The notes under the pieces: model-generated
Seen by the model: only the letters and a program-made list of their open reading frames with translations
Database searches by the model: none
Told to the model about the DNA's origin: nothing
Made by a program: the position numbers and the translations under genes
Assembly (NCBI RefSeq): GCF_018614875.1
Contig: NZ_JAGGNW010000026.1
Span: 43,333 to 107,332 of the forward strand
From: Variovorax paradoxus
GTDB taxonomy: Bacteria; Pseudomonadota; Gammaproteobacteria; Burkholderiales; Burkholderiaceae_C
DNA length: 64,000 nt
Reading direction: 5' to 3'
Shown here: piece by piece, positions 58,772 through 64,000 of the stretch
How the letters are laid out: each line of letters opens with the position of its first letter
How positions within the stretch are numbered: position 1 is the stretch's first letter

Positions 58772-59715
58772 AGCATTTCGACGCAACCGCCACCCGCGAG
58801 CCACTGGACTTTGCGCGGCTCGTACCCGCGCTGCGCGCAGCCTTCGCGGCCGAGGCGCACGTGCCGCCGCGCCATGTCCACAGCATCGAAACCTCCGGCG
58901 CCGACAAGGGCACCGTGCTCATCATGCCGGCGTGGAGCGACGCGGGCTTTCTGGGCATCAAGACCATCAACGTCTTTCCGGGCAACAGCGCGCTCGGCCT
59001 GCCCGGCCTGCATGCGACCTATGTGCTGTACGACGCGCGCACCGGCGTGCCGCTGGCCATGATGGACGGCAACGAGCTCACCGCGCGCCGCACCGCGGCC
59101 GCATCGGCACTGGGCGCCTCGTTCCTGGCACGCGCCGATGCGCGCCGCCTGCTGGTGCTGGGCACCGGCCGCATCGCACGGCTGCTGCCCGCCGCCCATG
59201 CGAGCGTGCGGCCCATCGACGAGGTGCGCGTGTGGAACCACCGGCCCGAAAGCGCCCAGGCCCTGGCCGCGCAATGGCGTGCCGAAGGGTTCAACGCCCA
59301 GGCCACCACGGACCTCGAAGCGGCCGTGCGCCAGGCCGACATCGCGAGCTGCGCCACGCTGGCCACCGCGCCGCTGGTGCGCGGCGAATGGCTCGCGCCG
59401 GGCTCGCACCTGGACCTGATCGGCAGCTTCACACCCGCCATGCGCGAAGCCGATGTGCGCTGCTTCGAGGGCGCGCGCACTTTCGTCGACACCACGGAGG
59501 CGTTGCAGAAGGCCGGAGAACTGCTCGACGCCATCGCGGCCGGCACGCTGCGCGCCGATGAGGTGCAAGGCACGCTGGCCGCACTCTGCCGGGGCGAATG
59601 CACGGGCCGCACGGGCAGCGGGGAACGCACCATCTTCAAGGCCGTGGGCAGCGCGCTCGAAGACCTGACGGCCGCCATGCTGGTCTGGCAGCATGCCGAA
59701 TCGGTCCCGGTCTAA
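58768..59715 (+). CDS. Ornithine cyclodeaminase/mu-crystallin family protein
   Basis: A 315-residue NAD(P)-binding enzyme. Family features: AFLGIKTINVFPGN-like region (GFLGIKTINVFPGNSALGLPGL), the Arg/Lys substrate residues in DGNELTARRTAAASALGA, the Rossmann GTGRIARLL and IGSFTPAMREAD. Members include ornithine cyclodeaminase, alanine dehydrogenase and ketimine reductase (delta-1-pyrroline-2-carboxylate reductase); which one this is cannot be decided here. Confidence 0.9.
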   Translation: MKHFDATATREPLDFARLVPALRAAFAAEAHVPPRHVHSIETSGADKGTVLIMPAWSDAGFLGIKTINVFPGNSALGLPGLHATYVLYDARTGVPLAMMDGNELTARRTAAASALGASFLARADARRLLVLGTGRIARLLPAAHASVRPIDEVRVWNHRPESAQALAAQWRAEGFNAQATTDLEAAVRQADIASCATLATAPLVRGEWLAPGSHLDLIGSFTPAMREADVRCFEGARTFVDTTEALQKAGELLDAIAAGTLRADEVQGTLAALCRGECTGRTGSGERTIFKAVGSALEDLTAAMLVWQHAESVPV

Positions 59716-59857
59716 GGCTTAAGGCCTAGAAAACGACGGCTGCCCTTGCGGGGAGAAAGCCATTTACCGACAGATACATACGTCATGCAGCTGATGGCAC
59801 GCCTCTTGCGCCAGCGTTAGTCTGATGCCCATCTCCAGAGGCTCGGAGGCCAGCCCC

Positions 59858-60109
59858 ATGCTCACCATTTTTCAGAAAGCCACCATTCTCGGCAAAGCCG
59901 GTTTCGAGGTGCCCGCTTGTCCGGCCGAGCATGCCTCGGCCTCCTCGGCCAGCGCGGTTTCCCAGAAGATGCACGACTGGGGCAAGGCCATCGAGACGCT
60001 GTACGTCAGCTACGTGGCGGCCCGCGCGGCCAAGAGCCTGCGGGATGCCGAGGAATCGCGCCAGACCGACATGCTGCGGCGGCTGTCCCTGAGCGCCTGG
60101 GCCGCCTGA
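59858..60109 (+). CDS. Hypothetical protein, 83 aa
   Basis: I do not recognise this. The ATG at 59858 follows GGAGG at good spacing; an in-frame ATG at 59825 would add 11 residues. The sequence is soluble, Ala/Ser-rich in the middle (HASASSASAVSQ), followed by a helical part MHDWGKAIETLYVSYVAARAAKSLRDAEESRQ that could be amphipathic. It stands alone in a region otherwise empty from 59716 to 60134. Confidence 0.55.
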   Translation: MLTIFQKATILGKAGFEVPACPAEHASASSASAVSQKMHDWGKAIETLYVSYVAARAAKSLRDAEESRQTDMLRRLSLSAWAA

Positions 60110-60134
60110 CGCACAGACACAGGCCGCCCGGAGC

Positions 60135-60254
60135 TCATTCGACGGTGGCGCCAGAGGCCTCGACGATGCCGGCCCACAGGGCGCTTTCCCTGCCGATGAG
60201 GGCCGCGTAGTCGGCCGGGTCGCCGAGCAGCGGCCCGCGGCAGGCGCGGTCCAT
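60135..60254 (-). pseudogene. C-terminal remnant of a TctC/Bug-type substrate-binding protein
   Basis: A 39-codon frame ending at TGA 60137-60135 reads the characteristic end of Bug (tripartite tricarboxylate transporter) receptors: DPADYAALIGRESALWAGIVEASGATVE. Full-length proteins have about 320 residues, so roughly 88 percent is gone. The remnant begins exactly at an ATG overlapping the pcaF stop (TGATG), which suggests a deletion that joined pcaF to the tail of a former downstream gene. Confidence 0.75.
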
Positions 60255-61459
60255 CAGACGCGTTCCAGAATCACAGCAATGCCCTGCCCCACGCCGATGC
60301 ACATGGTGCACAGCGCATAGCGGCCGCCGCCCTTGTGCAGCTGGTTGACGGCGGTGGTGGCCAGGCGCGCGCCGCTGGCGCCCAGCGGGTGGCCGAGCGC
60401 GATGGCGCCGCCGTTGATGTTGACGCGCGCGTCGTCGTCCGCGAGGCCGAGCAGACGCAGCACCGCAAGGCCTTGCGCCGCGAAGGCTTCGTTGAGTTCG
60501 ATGACGTCGATCTGGTCGATGCTGAGGCCGGTCAGCGCCAGCACCTTCTGCGTGGCGGGCGCGGGGCCGATGCCCATCACGCGCGGCGCCACGCCGGCGG
60601 TGGCCATGCCGACCACGCGGGCGCGCGGCGTGAGGCCATGCCTGGCGGCGCTGGCTTCGTCGGCCAGCAGCAGTGCGCAGGCGCCGTCGTTCACGCCGCT
60701 GGCATTGCCGGCCGTCACGGTGCCGTCGGGGCGCACCACGCCCTTGAGCTTGGCGAGCGATTCGAGGCTGGTTTCGCGCGGATGCTCGTCCTTGTTGACG
60801 AGGACCGCGTCGCCTTTTTTCTGCGGCACGCTCACGGGCACGATCTCGGCGTCGAAGAAGCCCGACTTCTGCGAGGCCACGGCGCGCAGCTGCGAGTTCA
60901 AGGCCATCAGGTCTTGCGCCTCGCGCTCGATCTTGTAGTCGGTGGCCACGTTCTCGGCCGTCTCGGGCATGGAGTCGACGCCGTACTGCGCCTTCATGAG
61001 CTTGTTGACGAAGCGCCAGCCGATGGTGGTGTCGTACACCGCGTTGTTGCGGCTGAAGGCGCTCTCGGCTTTGGGCATGACGAAGGGCGCGCGGCTCATG
61101 CTTTCCACGCCGCCGGCGATCATGAGCCCGGCCTCACCGGCGCGGATGGCGCGGGCCGCGGTGCCGACCGCATCGAGGCCCGAGCCGCACAGGCGGTTGA
61201 TGGTGCCGCCGCCGATCTCGAGCGGCAGGCCCGCGAGCAGCGCCGACATGCGCGCGACGTTGCGGTTGTCTTCGCCGGCCTGGTTAGCGCAGCCGTAGAG
61301 CACATCGCTCACGGCCTGCCAGTCGACGTTCTTGTTGCGTTCCATCAGCGCGCGCAGGGGCACGGCGCCGAGGTCGTCGGCGCGCACGCTCGACAAGGCA
61401 CCGCCGTAGCGGCCGAAGGGGGTGCGAACGGCGTCGCAGATGAAGGCTTGGTGGGTCAT
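60254..61459 (-). CDS. pcaF: 3-oxoadipyl-CoA thiolase
   Basis: A 401-residue thiolase that splits 3-oxoadipyl-CoA into succinyl-CoA and acetyl-CoA, the last step of the beta-ketoadipate pathway. Catalytic residues: Cys in INRLCGSGLDAV, ELNEAFAAQGLAVL, GGAIALGHPLGASGAR and Cys in LCTMCIGVGQGIA. The name rests on the adjoining pcaIJ genes and on overall resemblance (FICDAVRTPFGRYGGALS start, 401 aa), since acetoacetyl-CoA thiolases look similar. Last intact gene of the operon, 32 bp after pcaJ. Confidence 0.9.
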   Translation of the reverse strand: MTHQAFICDAVRTPFGRYGGALSSVRADDLGAVPLRALMERNKNVDWQAVSDVLYGCANQAGEDNRNVARMSALLAGLPLEIGGGTINRLCGSGLDAVGTAARAIRAGEAGLMIAGGVESMSRAPFVMPKAESAFSRNNAVYDTTIGWRFVNKLMKAQYGVDSMPETAENVATDYKIEREAQDLMALNSQLRAVASQKSGFFDAEIVPVSVPQKKGDAVLVNKDEHPRETSLESLAKLKGVVRPDGTVTAGNASGVNDGACALLLADEASAARHGLTPRARVVGMATAGVAPRVMGIGPAPATQKVLALTGLSIDQIDVIELNEAFAAQGLAVLRLLGLADDDARVNINGGAIALGHPLGASGARLATTAVNQLHKGGGRYALCTMCIGVGQGIAVILERV

Positions 61460-61491
61460 GGTGCGTTGTCTCTCTGTTTGATGGAATCGGA

Positions 61492-62139
61492 TCAGGCAGC
61501 GATCGGCAGACCGACGAGCTCCTCGAGCTGCGCTCGGCTCAGGCCCTCGACCAGGTCGACAAGCTTCAGCCCCTCTGGCGTGCATTCGAGCGTGGCGAGG
61601 TCGGAGTACACGCGCTTGACGCAGCCGATGCCGGTCAGCGGATAGGTGCATTCCTTCACCAGCTTGCTCACGCCCTGCTTGGTCAGCAGGTCCATCATCA
61701 CCCAAGTCTGCTTCGCGCCGATGGCAAGGTCCATTGCGCCACCGACGGCGGGAATGGCATCTTTCTCGCCGGTGTGCCAGTTGGCGAGGTCGCCCGTGGC
61801 CGACACCTGGAACGCGCCGAGCACGCAGATGTCGAGGTGACCGCCGCGCATCATCGCGAAGCTGTCGGAGTGGTGAAAGAACGAGCCGCCCGGCAGCAGC
61901 GTGACGGGCTGCTTGCCGGCGTTGATGAGGTCGTAGTCTTCCTCGCCGGCCTCGGGCGCGGGGCCCATGCCGAGGATGCCGTTCTCGCTCTGCAGGATGA
62001 CCTCGCGGCCCTTCGGCAGGTGGTTGGCCACCAGCGTGGGCTGGCCGATGCCGAGGTTGACCACGGCACCGTCGAAGATGTCCTGCGCCACGCGGGCGGC
62101 CAATTGGTCCTTGGTGCGACGGGTGTAAGTCATGGTCAT
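61492..62139 (-). CDS. pcaJ: 3-oxoacid CoA-transferase subunit B
   Basis: A 215-residue beta subunit that carries the catalytic Glu in LQSENGILGMGP near residue 51, with GGHLDICVLGAFQV and GAMDLAIGAKQTWVMMD. With the alpha subunit it moves CoA from succinyl-CoA to 3-oxoadipate. The first ATG at 62139 overlaps the end of the alpha gene as ATGA; a second in-frame ATG is at 62133. Acetoacetate as substrate is possible, but pcaF and the IclR gene support 3-oxoadipate. Confidence 0.92.
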   Translation of the reverse strand: MTMTYTRRTKDQLAARVAQDIFDGAVVNLGIGQPTLVANHLPKGREVILQSENGILGMGPAPEAGEEDYDLINAGKQPVTLLPGGSFFHHSDSFAMMRGGHLDICVLGAFQVSATGDLANWHTGEKDAIPAVGGAMDLAIGAKQTWVMMDLLTKQGVSKLVKECTYPLTGIGCVKRVYSDLATLECTPEGLKLVDLVEGLSRAQLEELVGLPIAA

Positions 62140-62837
62140 GCTGCCTTCTTGAAACCGCCGGCCTGGGTGGCGACGCGTTCGATGCGCACCACCTGGTGCA
62201 CGAAGATGCCCGGGGTCACGATGGCCTCGGGGTCGAGGGTGCCGAGCTCTGCAATGTCGTGCACGGTGGCGATGGTCTTCTTCGCGGCCATGGCCATCAC
62301 CGGGCCGAAGTTGCGCGCGGCCTTGCGGTAGACCAGGTTGCCCCAGCGGTCGCCGCGCTCGGCCTTGATCAGCGCCACGTCGCCGTTGATCGGGTATTCG
62401 AGCACGTACTGCTGACCGTCGATCTCGCGGGTTTCGCGGTTGCCGGCCAACTGCGTGCCATAGCCCGTGGGGCAGAAGAACGCGCCGATGCCCGCCCCCG
62501 CCGCGCGGATGCGCTCGGCCAGGTTGCCCTGCGGCACCAGTTCGAGCTCGATCTTGCCGCTGCGGTAGAGCCCGTCGAACACCTGGCTGTCGGCCTGGCG
62601 CGGAAAGCTGCAGATGATCTTGCGCACGCGGCCGGCCTTGAGGAGCGCGGCCAGGCCGGTGTCGCCGTTGCCGGCGTTGTTGTTGACGACGGTGAGGTCC
62701 TTGGCGCCCTGCTCGACGAGGCCGTCGATGAGTTCGCCGGGAATGCCGGCGGTGCCGAAACCGCCGATGAGAACCGTGGCGCCGTCTTGGATGCCCGCGA
62801 GGGCATCGGCGACCGAGCGCGCGATCTTGTTGATCAT
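62136..62837 (-). CDS. pcaI: 3-oxoacid CoA-transferase subunit A
   Basis: A 233-residue alpha subunit with the family start SVADALAGIQDGATVLIGGFGTAGIP, then VVNNNAGNGDTGLAALL and GAFFCPTGYGTQLA. First gene of the pcaI-pcaJ-pcaF operon, divergent from the IclR gene across 157 bp that contain the tandem operator. Confidence 0.93.
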   Translation of the reverse strand: MINKIARSVADALAGIQDGATVLIGGFGTAGIPGELIDGLVEQGAKDLTVVNNNAGNGDTGLAALLKAGRVRKIICSFPRQADSQVFDGLYRSGKIELELVPQGNLAERIRAAGAGIGAFFCPTGYGTQLAGNRETREIDGQQYVLEYPINGDVALIKAERGDRWGNLVYRKAARNFGPVMAMAAKKTIATVHDIAELGTLDPEAIVTPGIFVHQVVRIERVATQAGGFKKAA

Positions 62838-62936
62838 GAAGCTTGTCTCCGGGAGTGAAGAAAGAAAGAGAAACCGAACTGTGCGAACGACCTGCCCCAA
62901 CCATCCGACCCGACCGGTCGATTCCGCGAATCGCCG

Positions 62937-62976
62937 ATTTGTTCGTCTAAAGAACATTTGTTCGTATAATGAATTC
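62937..62976. promoter_or_regulatory. Tandem IclR-type operator overlapping a promoter
   Basis: The 10-mer ATTTGTTCGT occurs at 62937-62946 and again at 62956-62965. Each copy starts a dyad GTTC-N7-GAA(C/T) (62941-62955 and 62960-62974), spaced 19 bp. A consensus -10 TATAAT (62965-62970) lies inside the second dyad, 24 bp before the IclR start. It fits repression or activation by the adjacent IclR protein on both divergent units. Confidence 0.75.
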
Positions 62977-62994
62977 TAAAGAGGATCGTTCCAC

Positions 62995-63780
62995 ATGGCA
63001 ACCCATACCCCGCAAACAGAGACCCCCGCCCCCGGCGACAGCTATGTGCAGTCGTTCGCGCGCGGGCTTCAGGTGATTCGCTCGTTCAGCGAAAGCGCGC
63101 CGCGGCAGACACTGAGCGAGGTGGCGGCCGCGAGCGGACTCACGCGCGCCGGCGCGCGGCGCATCCTGCTCACGCTGCAGACACTGGGCTATGTGGTGAG
63201 CGACGGCAAGCTCTTCACGCTCACGCCGCGCATCCTCGACCTGGGCTTTGCGTATCTCTCGTCCATGCCGATATGGAACCGCGCCGAGCCGGTGATGGAG
63301 GCGCTGGTGCAAGAGGTGCAGGAGTCCTGCTCGGCGGCAGTGCTGGACGCCACCGACATCGTGTACGTGATGCGCGTTCCGACGCAGAAGATCATGCGCA
63401 TGAGCCTGGGCGTGGGCTCGCGGCTGCCGGCGTACTGCACCTCGCTCGGCCGGCTGCTGCTGGCCGACCTGGACGATGAAGAGGTGCGCGCCCGGCTCGA
63501 GGCCTCGCCGCGCGAGGCGCTCACCAAGCACACGGTGACCGACGTGGATGCCCTCATGGCCAAGGTGGCGCAGGCGCGCAGGCAGCAATGGTGCCTGGTG
63601 AACCAGGAGCTGGAAGAAGGCCTGATCTCCGTGGCCGCGCCCATCGTCAACCGCCAGGGCCGCATGGTGGCCGCGCTCAACATCACCGGCCAGGCCAATC
63701 GCACCAGCGCCAAGGTGATGCAGGAGACGATCCTGCCAGCGCTGGTGGCCGCCGCAAAGAAGGTTTCACAACTGCTCTAG
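62995..63780 (+). CDS. IclR family regulator, PcaR/PobR type
   Basis: A 261-residue regulator. The winged helix-turn-helix spans about residues 17-75 (GLQVIRSFSESAPRQTLSEVAAASGLTRAGARRILLTL) and the GAF-like effector domain follows (LVQEVQESCSAAVLDATDIVYVMRVP, RLPAYCTSLGRLLLA). The last pattern is usual in PcaR/PcaU, which control beta-ketoadipate genes in response to 3-oxoadipate or protocatechuate. It is divergent from pcaIJF with the tandem operator between. Confidence 0.93.
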   Translation: MATHTPQTETPAPGDSYVQSFARGLQVIRSFSESAPRQTLSEVAAASGLTRAGARRILLTLQTLGYVVSDGKLFTLTPRILDLGFAYLSSMPIWNRAEPVMEALVQEVQESCSAAVLDATDIVYVMRVPTQKIMRMSLGVGSRLPAYCTSLGRLLLADLDDEEVRARLEASPREALTKHTVTDVDALMAKVAQARRQQWCLVNQELEEGLISVAAPIVNRQGRMVAALNITGQANRTSAKVMQETILPALVAAAKKVSQLL

Positions 63781-63797
63781 CGAGAGAGCGGCTAACC

Positions 63798-63848
63798 CAG
63801 TGCACCCGCAGAACCGGCTTTGCCGGGCCGAAGGGTGCGCCCCCAGTG
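63798..63848. repeat. REP-like GC-rich repeat, copy 1
   Basis: A unit beginning CAGTGCACCCGC, with core CCGGCTTTGCCGGGCCG and ending GGGTGCGCCCCCAGTG. The second copy is 45 bp further on. The core can fold (CCGGC/GCCGG). It lies just after the IclR stop. Confidence 0.75.
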
Positions 63849-63893
63849 AGATTCCGAGTGGATGCCCTACTAGAAAGAGAAAGCGGCCCACTC

Positions 63894-63945
63894 CAGTGCA
63901 CCCGCGGAACCGGCTTCGCCGGGCCGCCGGGTGCGCCCCCCAGTG
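63894..63945. repeat. REP-like GC-rich repeat, copy 2
   Basis: Same orientation and ends as copy 1, with a few base changes and one extra C near the end. It is followed by a further G/C-rich palindromic tract (about 63946-63980) with a run of six G and the hairpin GCGCC-GCAA-GGCGC. The gap 63781-64000 holds no gene. Confidence 0.75.
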
Positions 63946-64000
63946 GGGGGAGGCGCCGCAAGGCGCTTCGGGGGGCGTCCTAGGAATCTGCGCGGCAGAA

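Noticed and set aside
1..64000. CRISPR arrays, insertion sequences, prophage genes, tRNA and rRNA genes
   Set aside because: None seen on either strand; no spaced short repeats, transposase motifs or cloverleaf-like segments were noticed by eye. A covariance-model search would be needed to be sure about small RNAs.

Overview
The window is a GC-rich chromosomal segment of a betaproteobacterium of the Comamonadaceae, most like Variovorax. This is a reading from gene content and order (the caa3-type oxidase and assembly cluster, rsmD-coaD, ftsY beside a twin M16 peptidase operon, pcaIJF with an IclR regulator), not from a database search. Coding density is very high. I see no tRNA, rRNA, CRISPR array, insertion sequence or prophage.

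Layout. 1-6.2 kb: end of an alpha/beta hydrolase, then a minus-strand run rsmD, coaD, pxpB, pxpC, pxpA, pcp that couples release of 5-oxoproline from peptides to its hydrolysis to glutamate, followed by a divergent LysE/ArgO exporter and ArgP-type regulator. 6.2-16.3 kb: an inactive plus active M16 peptidase pair, ftsY, a lipoprotein built from five degenerate repeats, a hybrid histidine kinase with a LuxR-type response regulator, a decayed DUF962 gene, and rpoH preceded by a textbook CIRCE (HrcA) operator. 16.3-26.3 kb: the complete cytochrome c oxidase block (ctaC, ctaD, ctaG, ctaE, SURF1, ctaA, ctaB, SCO) with several small membrane proteins, including a 38-residue assembly ORF. 26.4-31.8 kb: BioC-like methyltransferase, ComF, TrmL, a MaoC dehydratase and a KefF/KefC pair.

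31.9-50.3 kb is a catabolic island bounded by two clearly paralogous MarR regulators. It holds a CoA-transferase, two thiolases, a crotonase, a feruloyl-CoA-synthase-like ligase, a short-chain dehydrogenase, a Liv-type ABC importer (with LivM and LivG fused), a secreted tannase/feruloyl-esterase-family hydrolase and a large acyl-CoA dehydrogenase. Together they describe ester cleavage outside the cytoplasm, import, CoA activation and beta-oxidative side-chain shortening of a hydroxycinnamate-like aromatic acid. Two near-identical palindromes sit over the two divergent promoters at its centre. The pcaIJF operon at 60.2-62.8 kb, facing an IclR regulator, supplies the last steps of the beta-ketoadipate route.

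50.3-60.1 kb is accessory: a TetR-controlled MFS efflux operon, a TauE/SafE permease, DoxX, and a CRP-like regulator divergent from a three-part enzyme (histidine-rich membrane module, [2Fe-2S] domain, class III nucleotide cyclase). That last pair looks like a self-contained redox-to-cyclic-nucleotide circuit and is the most interesting item here. The window ends in two copies of a GC-rich REP-like repeat.
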